Source: Puia dinghuensis (GTDB lineage: Bacteria > Bacteroidota > Bacteroidia > Chitinophagales > Chitinophagaceae). Taken from it: a stretch of 64,000 nucleotides of DNA. The stretch covers positions 108,017 through 172,016 of the forward strand of contig NZ_BMJC01000004.1 in assembly GCF_014642875.1 (NCBI RefSeq), written 5' to 3'. The notes beneath the pieces were generated by a model. The model saw only the letters and a list, made by a program, of their open reading frames with translations, did no database searches and had not been told where the DNA came from. Of this stretch, positions 29,516 to 38,561 are shown piece by piece. How positions within the stretch are numbered: position 1 is the stretch's first letter; every line of letters begins with the position of its first letter. Both the position numbers and the translations under genes were made by a program.

Positions 29516-31579
29516 TCAGGCCAGCCTGTCCAATATCCGCTCGCTCTGCCACAACAACTGCTCCATGTTGAACCGGTCGTAGGCCGGGGTATACAGGTTC
29601 ATCTCACATTCATTGAGGATATTCTCGAGAGAAAGCAGGGAGGTCTCATCCCAGCCTCGTAATCTTAAGTGGTGGATGCTGTTCTGCTTGTTGAGTTCGC
29701 TGGCCGGCAGGTCGAGTTTCCTGCTCATCGCCTTCCAGATGGCCCGGTTGATCTCGCGGTAAAAGGCCTTGGAGTCGCGGGCATCAAAATACCGGCGGGC
29801 TTCCAGCAGCGGGTCGGCTGCGGGCGTCTGTGGCACATAGGAGGCAGCGCCTGTCTCCGGGATGGCGCGCCCCACAACCGTGTGCGGGGTCGAGGTCATC
29901 ATCGGCTGCTGCGGTGCATTGGAGGGATCAATGACAACCGGCTGCTGAGGCAGGATAGGCTGTACCGCAGGCGCCGGAGCCTGCACCTTCCTTTCCCCAT
30001 TGCTCTTCCGCAGCCTGCTGTTCTGACGCCAGAAATAGATGGTGACCCCCGCAACGAGGAGGGCGGCAAACACCCATTCAAGGTGAAGCTGGAGGAAATT
30101 GACAATACCTCCTGATGCTGTCGCTTCATTCCGGGTGACATCGGCGGGAGCGTGGGATCTTTCTTTTCTAACGGCAGGCGATACCTGCAGATCGAGGGGC
30201 TTTGTCCCGGCCGTTTTATACGTTTGCGAGGCGGGATCGAAGTAGGAGAAATTCACCGCCGGTATGGTATAATGCCCTGCTGTCTTCGGAACAAAGACGT
30301 AGTCAAACGACTTGGAGCCAGTCATAGGCGCCACCGTCTTATTTACATCCTCTTTTGCCGTAGGGTCGAAGGCATCGACGCTGGCCGGCCAGGAGATGGG
30401 CGGAGCAGCAATCACCGGGAGATTGCCTTTCCCTTTGACGACGAGATGCAGGGTGGCTTCGTCCTGCGCGCCGACGGTATTACTGGCAAGAGAGGCCTCC
30501 ACCGAAAAATTGCCAACGGCGCCGCCAAAGGTGGCGGGTTTGTTTTCTTCCGGCAGCGGCTTGACCGTAATCGTCACGGGTTTTGTATCGATAGTGACGT
30601 TCTCGTCGATAGCAGGACCAAGATCGTTCTCATCGGCCATCTGGTCGAGCAGATCGCGCAGGTTGTTCCCGTTATGCCGGACTTCCTGACGGCCGGAGGC
30701 TTTTACAAAATGAACGGTGTTTTCCACTTCCAGCTGGTCGAGGTCGATCGACCCTGCCTGAAGGGGGATGAGCTGGGTCTTGCGAATGGTATGAACCGTA
30801 TAATCCTTACCGTTGAGGTGTTCGACGGATACGGCGTCGGAGCTCGGATCGATCATGTCATAGACGCTGAACCCGTTGAGGGAAGGCCGTTTGGTCACCC
30901 GAGACTCCGAGCTGAGCCGGGTGTAGAGCTTATAGGTGGCAACGATAGGTTCGCCGACATAACAGGAGTTCTTGCTCACCTGGCATTTTACAAAGAGGTT
31001 CTTTCGGATCTTCTCTTTTACGTTCTCACCCGGTTTTAACACATAATCCCGCTCAACCTCTCCGGGTTCGGGTCCAAAGGGGTCCCAGGAAGGTTGCATA
31101 AAGGGGTTGCCGAAAGGACTACTGCCACCTGGCGCCGGATGAGCGTTTGCGGCGCCCGATCCGCCCGGATGCACCGTAACCGTGACAGGGTTGCTGCGCA
31201 TGTGTTTGCCATCCACGGCGGCGACCGCGCCGTCAATGGTGAACTTCCCGGTCTTTATGGGCTCCAACACAAAAGACAGGGCTTTATACTGGGACATATT
31301 CCCGTTGACGATGCTCATGCCGCTGGACTGGATCGGTCCCTGGACAATACGGAATCCGGCAAATTCGGGGGGCGTAAGGTCTTCTATCTGCCGGGCGTTC
31401 TCGACGACAAATTCTACCTGGAGATAGTCGGTCTTACCGATCTCCTGGCTGCTGACCATGGTGGAAAACTTCACCTGTCCGATGGCACAAAGCCCGGAAA
31501 GGATGGTTATCAGAGTGATAAACGATAAACGTAAAATAGTCGCGATAACGGATGATTTTATAGGTCTACCAATATCCAT
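29516..31579 (-). CDS. batD: BatD family protein (oxygen tolerance / aerotolerance)
   Basis: The 687-residue protein has an N-terminal membrane or signal segment, a periplasmic part with BatD repeats (QVKFSTMVSSQEIGKTDYLQVEFVVENARQIEDLTPPEF, SYDYVFVPKTAGHYTIPAVNFSYFDP) and one membrane segment near residue 500, then a cytoplasmic tail. BatD works with BatA and BatB, von Willebrand-type membrane proteins, in the Bacteroides aerotolerance locus, though the role is debated. The other bat genes are not next to it here. Confidence 0.88.
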   Translation of the reverse strand: MDIGRPIKSSVIATILRLSFITLITILSGLCAIGQVKFSTMVSSQEIGKTDYLQVEFVVENARQIEDLTPPEFAGFRIVQGPIQSSGMSIVNGNMSQYKALSFVLEPIKTGKFTIDGAVAAVDGKHMRSNPVTVTVHPGGSGAANAHPAPGGSSPFGNPFMQPSWDPFGPEPGEVERDYVLKPGENVKEKIRKNLFVKCQVSKNSCYVGEPIVATYKLYTRLSSESRVTKRPSLNGFSVYDMIDPSSDAVSVEHLNGKDYTVHTIRKTQLIPLQAGSIDLDQLEVENTVHFVKASGRQEVRHNGNNLRDLLDQMADENDLGPAIDENVTIDTKPVTITVKPLPEENKPATFGGAVGNFSVEASLASNTVGAQDEATLHLVVKGKGNLPVIAAPPISWPASVDAFDPTAKEDVNKTVAPMTGSKSFDYVFVPKTAGHYTIPAVNFSYFDPASQTYKTAGTKPLDLQVSPAVRKERSHAPADVTRNEATASGGIVNFLQLHLEWVFAALLVAGVTIYFWRQNSRLRKSNGERKVQAPAPAVQPILPQQPVVIDPSNAPQQPMMTSTPHTVVGRAIPETGAASYVPQTPAADPLLEARRYFDARDSKAFYREINRAIWKAMSRKLDLPASELNKQNSIHHLRLRGWDETSLLSLENILNECEMNLYTPAYDRFNMEQLLWQSERILDRLA

Positions 31580-31620
31580 AGACGCCTACAAATATAAGAT
31601 TCATAAGGGTTAAAACTAGG

Positions 31621-32322
31621 TTAAAGATCGCCGAGCTGTGGCCGCAGGAGTATCTCTTCCACGGTAGCCTGTGGTGAAAGCCGGCTGGCCGTAAAGACCA
31701 TCTCGGCGACGTCGGCCGCCGTCATAATGCGTTGAGGGTCTACGCCTGTGCCGGACCAGGAGTCGGTATAAGCAGCGCCGGGATACACCGCCGTCACCTT
31801 GATGCCATGCGGCTTCATCTCTTCCCGGAGATTGGCGGAAAATCCAGCCAGGGCATATTTACTAATGCTGTAGGCCCCTCCATTGGGATAGGCCTGCAGG
31901 GAAGCGACCGAGCAGATGTTGAAGATGTGACCGCTGCGCCGGGCGATCATGGCTGGCAGCAGGTGGCGGGTGAGGTGATAGGCGCTGTAGAGATTGACGG
32001 CGATCAGCTTTTCCAGCACTCCTTCGGGTTCATTGTGTACGCTGCCGGGGATAAACTGCCCGGCATTGTTCACCAGGACATCCACCGTTGCGCCGCTGGC
32101 GCTGACCCATTGAGCAAAGGCAGTGACCTGCTCTTTTTCTCCCATATCGGCGGGCCGGCTGTGGATGGTGACCGTGGGATAGCGGGTCGCAAGCTCTTCG
32201 GTTGTCGTCGCGAGCGTTTTTGCGTCCCGCGAACAGAGATAAAGATGATAGCCCCCGGCAGCAAACCGTTCGGCCATGGCCTTACCCAGGCCTTTTGAAG
32301 CCCCGGTGATGATACAATTCAT
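31621..32322 (-). CDS. Short-chain dehydrogenase/reductase
   Basis: The 233-residue enzyme has the classical SDR signature: IITGASKGLGKAMA for NAD(P) binding, NNAGQF, a catalytic Ser in SVASLQ and YSISK. The substrate is unknown; the substitution-tolerant C-terminus (VYPGAAYTDSW) is that of a generic 3-oxoacyl reductase-like SDR. It is divergent from the HAD gene with only 17 bases between. Confidence 0.9.
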   Translation of the reverse strand: MNCIITGASKGLGKAMAERFAAGGYHLYLCSRDAKTLATTTEELATRYPTVTIHSRPADMGEKEQVTAFAQWVSASGATVDVLVNNAGQFIPGSVHNEPEGVLEKLIAVNLYSAYHLTRHLLPAMIARRSGHIFNICSVASLQAYPNGGAYSISKYALAGFSANLREEMKPHGIKVTAVYPGAAYTDSWSGTGVDPQRIMTAADVAEMVFTASRLSPQATVEEILLRPQLGDL

Positions 32323-32339
32323 AATACTTAAATTGCGTC

Positions 32340-33035
32340 ATGCAATATAAACACCTTTTCTTCGACCTGGATCATACGCTTTGGGATTTTGAGGCCAACA
32401 GCCGCCAGACCTTGCAGGAATTGTATCATAGCCTCGATCTGGCCGGCAGGGGGGTCAACGACTTCGACCTTTTCCATAAGCGTTATATCGTGCATAATGA
32501 CAAACTGTGGGAGCGCTATCGCAACGGTTTTATCAAGGTCGATGAATTGCGCTGGAAAAGGATGTGGCTCACCTTGCTGGATTTCAAGATCGGTGACGAA
32601 CCCCTGGCGCGGCAAATGGACGAACGATTCCTGGAGGCCCTACCCACCCGCAAGATACTCTTCCCCTATACGGTGGAGATCCTCACCTATCTCAAGGGAA
32701 AAGGGTATCAGCTACATCTCATCACCAATGGATTCGAAAAGACGCAACACAGCAAATTACAGTATTCGGGCCTGAACGATTATTTTACGGAAGTGATCAC
32801 CTCCGAAGGGTCAAACAGCCTGAAGCCGCATAAAGAGATCTTCGAGTATGCTTTTCACAAGACGGGCGCAACGCCGGGCGAAAGCATCATGCTTGGTGAC
32901 AGCATAGAGGTGGACATCCAGGGGGCCATCAATGCAGGCATCGACCAGGTATATGTCAACCACCTGGGTGTCGAACCGGCGATAAAGCCCACCTATACCG
33001 TTGGTTCTTTAAAAGAGCTGGAGGATATTTTCTAA
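32340..33035 (+). CDS. HAD hydrolase, YjjG-type noncanonical pyrimidine nucleotidase
   Basis: The 231-residue phosphatase has HAD motif I in FFDLDHTLWDFEANS, motif II LITNGF, motif III in LKPHKEIFEYAF and motif IV in IMLGDSIEVDIQGAINAG. YjjG hydrolyses unusual pyrimidine nucleotides such as 5-halo dUMP, cleaning the nucleotide pool. Its end overlaps the convergent psd gene by four bases. Confidence 0.9.
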   Translation: MQYKHLFFDLDHTLWDFEANSRQTLQELYHSLDLAGRGVNDFDLFHKRYIVHNDKLWERYRNGFIKVDELRWKRMWLTLLDFKIGDEPLARQMDERFLEALPTRKILFPYTVEILTYLKGKGYQLHLITNGFEKTQHSKLQYSGLNDYFTEVITSEGSNSLKPHKEIFEYAFHKTGATPGESIMLGDSIEVDIQGAINAGIDQVYVNHLGVEPAIKPTYTVGSLKELEDIF

Positions 33036-33691
33036 GCCCATTTCGCCAGTACGGTCACGCCGCCCTGAACCACCTGGTTCAACTGCACCTGGACGGAAAC
33101 GCCCGGAGGCAGCAGGACATCGACACGCGACCCGAATTTGATGAATCCCATCTCCGCGCTTTGCTCGACCTTTTGTCCTACATGGAGATAGTTGACGATA
33201 CGGCGGGCGAGGGCGCCGGCTATCTGTTTTACCAACAGTTCGCCGTGGGGATTGCGGATGACGACAGTATGCCGCTCGTTCTCCGTGGATGACTTGGGGT
33301 GCCAGGCCACGAGATATTTGCCTTTATGGTATTGGTTGTAGACGACTTCGCCACCGATAGGGTTTCGGTTCTGGTGGACGTTGGCCGGGCTCATAAAGAT
33401 GGAGATCTGGAGTCTTTTGTCTTTGAAATATTCTTCATCGACCACTTCCTCGATGACCACTACTTTTCCATCTGCCGGACAGACGATCAGATCGTCCCCG
33501 GTGGACAGGTTTCGACGGGGGATACGGAAAAAGGAGATGAGGAACAGGAGAAGGCCAAGGGTCACCAGGAAGATGAGCCCGCTAAGCCAGGCCGCATGAG
33601 CGCTGATAAAATAAAAAGAGATGAGATTGAGTACGGCAAAGGCCAGGGCGCCGATGGCGATGGACATGTAACCTTCTCGATGAATTGTCAT
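33032..33691 (-). CDS. psd: Phosphatidylserine decarboxylase, short type
   Basis: The 219-residue membrane protein has two hydrophobic segments near the N-terminus (about residues 10-50), PADGKVVVIEEV, FMSPANVHQNRNPIGG and a C-terminal FIKFGSRVDVLLPPG. In this family self-cleavage at the Gly-Ser of FGS makes the pyruvoyl group used to convert phosphatidylserine to phosphatidylethanolamine. The neighbour cdsA makes CDP-diacylglycerol, the precursor of phosphatidylserine, so this is a lipid-synthesis cluster. Confidence 0.94.
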   Translation of the reverse strand: MTIHREGYMSIAIGALAFAVLNLISFYFISAHAAWLSGLIFLVTLGLLLFLISFFRIPRRNLSTGDDLIVCPADGKVVVIEEVVDEEYFKDKRLQISIFMSPANVHQNRNPIGGEVVYNQYHKGKYLVAWHPKSSTENERHTVVIRNPHGELLVKQIAGALARRIVNYLHVGQKVEQSAEMGFIKFGSRVDVLLPPGVSVQVQLNQVVQGGVTVLAKWA

Positions 33692-33734
33692 GTATTTAAT
33701 AACAAGTTGAAAGTCAAAGATAAGTATTTTGATG

Positions 33735-34625
33735 TTACGCCTGGCTGATCACCCACATCAGGTAGCACCATGCGAAGGGGGTGGACACCAGCAGGGAATC
33801 GAACCGATCGAGGAAGCCGCCATGACCGGGCATAATGTGTCCGCTGTCCTTGACGCCCGCCATGCGTTTTATTTTACTCTCCAGCAGATCGCCGAATGTC
33901 CCGGTGATGGCGCAGATAGCGGCAACGACCATCCAATGAATGGGGGTAAAGAGGTTCCAGTCGGGCGAGTTCTGCAGGGAAGCGCCGAGTGCGCCCATGA
34001 CCCCGATGGCGAGTATAATTCCGCCGACGGTGCCTTCCCATGTCTTTTTCGGGGAGGTGGCCGAGAGCGGCGTCCTGCCGATGAGGGAGCCGACAATATA
34101 AGCCATGGTGTCGTTGATCCAGAGAGAGCCGATGATCATGATCACCGGAACCCGATCGGCAAAAGGCAGAGGGCTGCCATAGAAAAGGGTCCGCAAATGC
34201 GTCAGCAGGGCCAGGCTAAGTGAAATGTAGATGAGGCCGAGGGCGCTGCGGCCGATGTTCTTTATATTGAGCGTCCGGTATTGAATGATCTCACCAACTA
34301 CCAACAGACATAAAAACCCAAAACACCCCCATCTTCCAACGGCATGTATAGAGATGCCGGCGAATTGCAGGTGACCATTGGCGGAATAGAGCATCAGGCA
34401 CCAGCCGGCGATGATGACGCTATAGCGATGCAGGGGGGAGATGCCGGCATAGTCCTTGTCGATGAGGACCATCATCTTCTCGTATTCGACCCAACAGCCG
34501 AAATGAATAAAGGAGAACAGGAGAAGAAAGCTCCAGGGGCTCCATAGCAATCCCGCCAGCATGACCACGACGAACACCGCGGCCGTCAGCGAACGGGTTT
34601 TCAATATAGGTATGTTTAGTGCCAT
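33735..34625 (-). CDS. cdsA: Phosphatidate cytidylyltransferase
   Basis: The 296-residue multi-pass membrane enzyme makes CDP-diacylglycerol from phosphatidate and CTP. It carries the family signature at the C-terminus (GDLLESKIKRMAGVKDSGHIMPGHGGFLDRFDSLL) and KKTWEGTVGG. It starts inside the end of the CPBP protease gene (10-base overlap), and psd follows 44 bases downstream, so the three probably form one operon. Confidence 0.96.
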   Translation of the reverse strand: MALNIPILKTRSLTAAVFVVVMLAGLLWSPWSFLLLFSFIHFGCWVEYEKMMVLIDKDYAGISPLHRYSVIIAGWCLMLYSANGHLQFAGISIHAVGRWGCFGFLCLLVVGEIIQYRTLNIKNIGRSALGLIYISLSLALLTHLRTLFYGSPLPFADRVPVIMIIGSLWINDTMAYIVGSLIGRTPLSATSPKKTWEGTVGGIILAIGVMGALGASLQNSPDWNLFTPIHWMVVAAICAITGTFGDLLESKIKRMAGVKDSGHIMPGHGGFLDRFDSLLVSTPFAWCYLMWVISQA

Positions 34626-35464
34626 TTGCTATTTTTTGCGGCGCGGGATTGGCTGCGCATCGCCGTCAACAAACCTACAACTATTACCAAACTTATCAAG
34701 GTGGCATAACCCGGAATGGAAGGATTTTCGTTATTGATCGTTGTAGGGTAGTAGCTCAGCGCAACCACCTGTATCCCATTATAAAAGCAATGGGCCAGAA
34801 TGGTCGTCCAGAGGCTGCCGCTATACCAGAAGGCCGCACCAAGCAGGATACCGAGGAACATCCTTGGCAAAAAGCCCTCAAACTGGAAATGCAGAAAAGA
34901 AAAAATAAAAGCGGTGGCGATGATGCCCGCCCATGGCCGCTTAATGAGCTGGATCAGAATCCGTTGTAAGACGCCCCTGAAAAACATTTCTTCGAAAATG
35001 GCGGGTATCACGGCAACGACCAGCAGATTGATCAGGACGTCGACGGGTTTTTTTACCTCCAGGATGGCGGTGAGTTGCCGGTCGGTATCCGTTTCGGTCT
35101 GGATCATCCAATGGGGCAGGGCGATGCGTTTGTTCATTATACCCAGCCAGCCTTCCAGGGGAAAAGAAAAGAACAGCAGCAGAATGGCAAGAAGGTAAAA
35201 ATTCCTTTTTTCCGCGGGACGGAATCCCAGATTATAAAGCGGGTGATCTGCAAAGGTGAGCCGGGCGTATAAAAAAGCCGGCACTCCGAATAAGAGGACG
35301 GTGTTCGCAATTTGAGCAAGCTTCAGCGTATTGGCGGACAGAGGTTTTGGTAACTGGCCCATGAGAAGGGCCAGGAAAACCACGCCGATGAAGGCAAAAC
35401 CAAACAGTCTCAAAAAGAGGCCCAGCTGCGCCCATGGAGACGGTATCCTGAGGTTATCTGACAT
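34616..35464 (-). CDS. CPBP family intramembrane glutamic endopeptidase
   Basis: The 282-residue membrane protein has the CAAX-protease/bacteriocin-processing (ABI) motifs: EEMFFRGVLQRI and FLHFQFEGFLPRMFLG, with the catalytic Glu pair and His in membrane segments, plus four to six other hydrophobic stretches. Substrates are unknown; some relatives give immunity to bacteriocins. I start at ATG 35464 (MSDNLRIPSPWAQLG); the frame runs 87 codons further upstream but there it overlaps the dusB promoter and gene. Confidence 0.88.
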   Translation of the reverse strand: MSDNLRIPSPWAQLGLFLRLFGFAFIGVVFLALLMGQLPKPLSANTLKLAQIANTVLLFGVPAFLYARLTFADHPLYNLGFRPAEKRNFYLLAILLLFFSFPLEGWLGIMNKRIALPHWMIQTETDTDRQLTAILEVKKPVDVLINLLVVAVIPAIFEEMFFRGVLQRILIQLIKRPWAGIIATAFIFSFLHFQFEGFLPRMFLGILLGAAFWYSGSLWTTILAHCFYNGIQVVALSYYPTTINNENPSIPGYATLISLVIVVGLLTAMRSQSRAAKNSKWH

Positions 35465-35494
35465 ATGAGAATCCACGATAAGTGTGTATATTTG
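35464..35494 (+). promoter_or_regulatory. dusB promoter
   Basis: TATG (one mismatch to TTTG) at 35464-35467, a 19-base spacer and a perfect -7 box TATATTTG at 35487-35494. It puts the transcription start near 35500, which excludes the upstream in-frame GTG at 35484 as the start of dusB and fixes the start at the GTG at 35514. Confidence 0.6.
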
Positions 35495-35513
35495 CGGTTT
35501 CCTGTTATCTATC

Positions 35514-36554
35514 GTGATAAACATCGGCAAGATACAAATTCCTGCATTCCCGCTGATCCTCGCTCCAATGGAAGACGTGAGTGACCCACCATTCCGGTAT
35601 GTGTGCAAGCACAACGGGGCCGATCTGATGTACAGCGAGTTCATATCCAGCGAAGGATTGATCAGGGATGCCATCAAGAGCCGGCAAAAGCTGGACTTCT
35701 TCGAATACGAGCGTCCTTTTGGCATCCAGATCTTCGGCGGCGATGAAGAGGCGATGGCGATGAGCGCCCGGATCGTCGATACCGTTCAGCCCGACCTGGT
35801 GGATATCAATTTCGGGTGTCCCGTGAAAAAAGTGGTGTGCAAGGGCGCCGGTGCCGCCGTCCTGAAAGATGTGGATACCATGACCCGGCTCTCCGCGGCC
35901 GTGGTCAAAAGCACTTCCCTGCCGGTGACGGTAAAGACCCGGCTGGGATGGGACGATGAGTCCAAGAACATCGAAGAGGTGGCGCTGCGGCTACAGGATG
36001 CCGGTATCCAGGCCCTGACTATCCACGGCCGCACCCGGGCGCAGCTGTACAAAGGCGAAGCCGACTGGACACTCATCGCAAAAGTGAAAGAGAATCCCCG
36101 CATTCATATTCCCATTTTTGGCAATGGCGACATAGATTCCCCGGAAAAGGCACGGCTCTATCGCGACCGGTATGGGGTCGATGGACTGATGATCGGCCGG
36201 GCAGCGATAGGCTACCCATGGATCTTCAATGAGATAAAACACTATCTGCGGACAGGGGAGCATCTTCCGCCGCCAGGCATCGAACAGCGCATCGAGGCCA
36301 TCCGGAGTCATCTTTTGCGATCGGTGGAATGGAAGGGTCCCGTAGTCGGTATCCTGGAGATGCGGCGTCACTATACCAACTATCTCAAGGGTTTTCCCCA
36401 TATCAAGGAGTTTCGCAATCAGCTGGTGCAGAAAAAGACGGTGGAAGAGATCGGGGAAGTGTTGCAGCAGGTGCAGGCCCGCTATGCGGGGTTTGTACCG
36501 GAAAGGGCGGTGGCCAGCTTCTCGCAGAGCCAGTTCGAAGACTGTGCTTACTGA
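35514..36554 (+). CDS. dusB: tRNA-dihydrouridine synthase
   Basis: The 346-residue flavin enzyme reduces uridine to dihydrouridine in tRNA. It has a TIM barrel with LAPMEDVSDPPFRYVC, the catalytic Cys in INFGCPVKKVVCKGAGA, KTRLGWDDE, HGRTRAQLYKGEADW and GNGDIDSP. The start is a GTG at 35514 (INIGKIQIPAFPLILAPMED), supported by the promoter position. A repeat element sits between its stop and the convergent aldehyde dehydrogenase gene. Confidence 0.94.
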   Translation: MINIGKIQIPAFPLILAPMEDVSDPPFRYVCKHNGADLMYSEFISSEGLIRDAIKSRQKLDFFEYERPFGIQIFGGDEEAMAMSARIVDTVQPDLVDINFGCPVKKVVCKGAGAAVLKDVDTMTRLSAAVVKSTSLPVTVKTRLGWDDESKNIEEVALRLQDAGIQALTIHGRTRAQLYKGEADWTLIAKVKENPRIHIPIFGNGDIDSPEKARLYRDRYGVDGLMIGRAAIGYPWIFNEIKHYLRTGEHLPPPGIEQRIEAIRSHLLRSVEWKGPVVGILEMRRHYTNYLKGFPHIKEFRNQLVQKKTVEEIGEVLQQVQARYAGFVPERAVASFSQSQFEDCAY

Positions 36555-36582
36555 GCCTGATGGATCCCCCGATCCCTGTACC

Positions 36583-36644
36583 GACTGCTTCGCAGTCTGG
36601 CTGGGCCTATGTCTGGCCTTCGGCCGGCCGGCCCGTGGCCGTCC
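36583..36644 (+). repeat. Three-hairpin intergenic element, copy C
   Basis: Stem 1 GACTGC/GCAGTC at 36583-36597 is shorter than in copies B, D and E; then ATGTCTG (as in D and E), stem 2 GGCC-TTC-GGCC at 36615-36625 and stem 3 GGCCGGCC-CGT-GGCCGTCC at 36626-36644 (one mismatch). It lies between the convergent genes dusB and the aldehyde dehydrogenase and touches the latter's stop codon. Confidence 0.7.
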
Positions 36645-38026
36645 TAGCGGATAAACCACTTAAACCATTTCAGCTTCCCTTTAAATGGCGGATATTTTAT
36701 CGCCGGATCGATCAGGGTCGGCGACCGCATCACCGCTTTGAGATGGGTGAACCGGTCGAATGAATATTTCCCATGATAAGCCCCGAAGCCGCTGTTGCCG
36801 ATGCCGCCAAAAGGCAGGTGAGGATTGGCGAAATGCCAGTCGGTGTTATTGATACATCCGCCGCCAAAGGCCAGTCCGTCGATCCAGGCTTTTTGTACAC
36901 GGCGGTCTTTTGTAAAGAGATAGAAGGCCAGCGGATCGGGATGTTGCCGCACCAGCGCCATCGCTTCTTCCATCGTGTGATAGGTGAATACCGGCAACAG
37001 GGGGCCGAAGATCTCTTCCCGCATCACCGGCGAATCGGGCGCCACCTCTTCCAACAAGGTCGGTTCGATGTAAAGGGCCTCACGGTCATAGCGGCCGCCA
37101 TAACGGATCTTAGCCCCAGACAGATAACCAACAAGGGTGTCGAACCTCTTTTCATTGATTATTTTTCCATAATCATAGCTCTCTTTTGGTTGTGCGCCAT
37201 AAAATGCGGTGATCGAAGATTCCAGGTGCCGCAGCAGGGATTCCCGAACGTCAATGTGCACAAGCAGATAGTCCGGGGCTACGCAAGTCTGGCCAGCATT
37301 TGCGAATTTGCCGACGACGATGCGGCGTGCGGCTACGGGCAGGTTGGCATCCTTCTCCACGATGACGGGGCTCTTGCCACCGAGTTCGAGGGTTACGGGG
37401 ATGAGCTGCTCTGCGGCAAGTCTGTAGATGGCATGGCCAACCACAATGCTACCCGTAAAGAAGATGTGATCGAAGCGGAAGCTCCTGATGAGCGAGGGCA
37501 CTATGGTAGCGCCGTCGCCCTGGATGACGCGGACCAGTTGGGGTGGGAAGAGCCTGGTGAGGATCTTTTCAATGAGGGCGGCGGTTGCCGGCGCCAATTC
37601 GGAGGGCTTTAGTACGACGGCATTCCCGGCAGCGAGGGCTGCGGCCAGCGGGATGAGCGATAGCTGAAAAGGATAGTTCCAGGGAGCGATGACCAGCACC
37701 ACTCCGAGTGGATGCCGGTAGACGCGGGAGGTGGCGGGTACGTTCACCGGATTAGTGCCTGCCCTTTTCGGCGCCATCCATTTTGCGAGATGCTTCAGCG
37801 TATGCCTGATCTCTGCCAGCACAAGCCCCGTCTCCGTGGCATAGGCTTCTTCGGGACTCTTTTTGAGATCGGCGTACAGTGCCTGGTAGATGTCGGTCTC
37901 TGCTTCTTTGATGGCCTGCCGCAGGTTTTGCAACTGTTGCCGCCGCCAGGCATAGGGGCGGGTGGCGCCGGACTCAAAATATCGGCGCATCGGCCCGAGA
38001 TCGGGAAGGAAGCCTGGATCGTTCAT
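36644..38026 (-). CDS. Aldehyde dehydrogenase, class 3 (ALDH3) type
   Basis: The 460-residue enzyme oxidises aldehydes to acids with NAD(P). Motifs are VIAPWNYPFQLSLIPLAAALAAGNAVVLKPSE, FTGSIVVG, LELGGKSPVIV and NAGQTCVAPDY with the catalytic Cys. Its length (about 460, not 490-500) and N-terminus (RRQQLQNLRQAIKEAETDIYQAL) suit ALDH3 enzymes acting on fatty or aromatic aldehydes. I start at ATG 38026; the reading frame continues upstream into the divergent tadA region with no support. Confidence 0.93.
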   Translation of the reverse strand: MNDPGFLPDLGPMRRYFESGATRPYAWRRQQLQNLRQAIKEAETDIYQALYADLKKSPEEAYATETGLVLAEIRHTLKHLAKWMAPKRAGTNPVNVPATSRVYRHPLGVVLVIAPWNYPFQLSLIPLAAALAAGNAVVLKPSELAPATAALIEKILTRLFPPQLVRVIQGDGATIVPSLIRSFRFDHIFFTGSIVVGHAIYRLAAEQLIPVTLELGGKSPVIVEKDANLPVAARRIVVGKFANAGQTCVAPDYLLVHIDVRESLLRHLESSITAFYGAQPKESYDYGKIINEKRFDTLVGYLSGAKIRYGGRYDREALYIEPTLLEEVAPDSPVMREEIFGPLLPVFTYHTMEEAMALVRQHPDPLAFYLFTKDRRVQKAWIDGLAFGGGCINNTDWHFANPHLPFGGIGNSGFGAYHGKYSFDRFTHLKAVMRSPTLIDPAIKYPPFKGKLKWFKWFIR

Positions 38027-38028
38027 GG

Positions 38029-38059
38029 TTTGAATTTCGGCAAAAATTTCGTGATCTTG
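38029..38059 (+). promoter_or_regulatory. tadA promoter
   Basis: TTTG at 38029-38032, an exact 19-base spacer and TGATCTTG at 38052-38059, a two-mismatch -7 box. Six bases later comes the tadA ATG, so the message should start at or next to the start codon. Confidence 0.45.
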
Positions 38060-38065
38060 CAGCCG

Positions 38066-38512
38066 ATGAATGACGAATATTTCATGCAGCAGGCACTGAA
38101 GGAGGCGCGGCTGGCGTACGAAGAGGACGAAGTTCCGATCGGCGCCGTCGTCGTCATGGCAAACCGGGTCATCGCCCGGGGCCATAACCAGACTGAACGA
38201 TTGAACGACTGCACTGCACATGCCGAGATCATCGCACTTACTTCTGCATTCAACCATCTTGGCAGCAAATACCTGCCCGAAGCCACCCTCTATGTCACCA
38301 TCGAGCCCTGTCTGATGTGTGCCGGGGCCCTTTACTGGAGTAAGATCGGCCGCGTGGTCTTTGGTGCGGAAGATGAAAAGAACGGCTACCGGCGGGGCAT
38401 CGGGGCTCAACCCGCACCCTGGCCCTTCCATCCAAAGACCGAATTGGTAAAAGGCGTCCTCAGCGAAGATTGTGCCACGCTGATGCGCGATTTTTTCCGG
38501 TCAAAACGCTGA
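38066..38512 (+). CDS. tadA: tRNA adenosine deaminase / nucleoside deaminase
   Basis: The 148-residue zinc enzyme has HAEIIAL (zinc ligand and catalytic Glu) and PCLMCAGALYWSKI (two zinc Cys), the cytidine deaminase-fold motifs, and the basic FFRSKR end of TadA proteins, which make inosine at the wobble position of tRNA-Arg. The start is the ATG at 38066 (MNDEYFMQQALKEARLA). It is divergent from the aldehyde dehydrogenase gene with 39 bases between. A guanine-deaminase-like relative is possible but less likely. Confidence 0.9.
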   Translation: MNDEYFMQQALKEARLAYEEDEVPIGAVVVMANRVIARGHNQTERLNDCTAHAEIIALTSAFNHLGSKYLPEATLYVTIEPCLMCAGALYWSKIGRVVFGAEDEKNGYRRGIGAQPAPWPFHPKTELVKGVLSEDCATLMRDFFRSKR

Positions 38513-38520
38513 ACCCTAAC

Positions 38521-38540
38521 CTTTTTCCTGTAGATTTGTT
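38521..38540 (+). promoter_or_regulatory. Promoter-like segment upstream of sodA
   Basis: This 20-base stretch, with a perfect -7 box TAGATTTG at 38531-38538, is identical to that of the DUF4290 gene promoter at 56649-56668. Unlike that one it has no TTTG 19 bases upstream. A transcript from here would reach sodA with a leader of about 145 bases that contains repeat copy D. Confidence 0.4.
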
Positions 38541-38561
38541 CTCCCTTCAGGCATTAAATGT

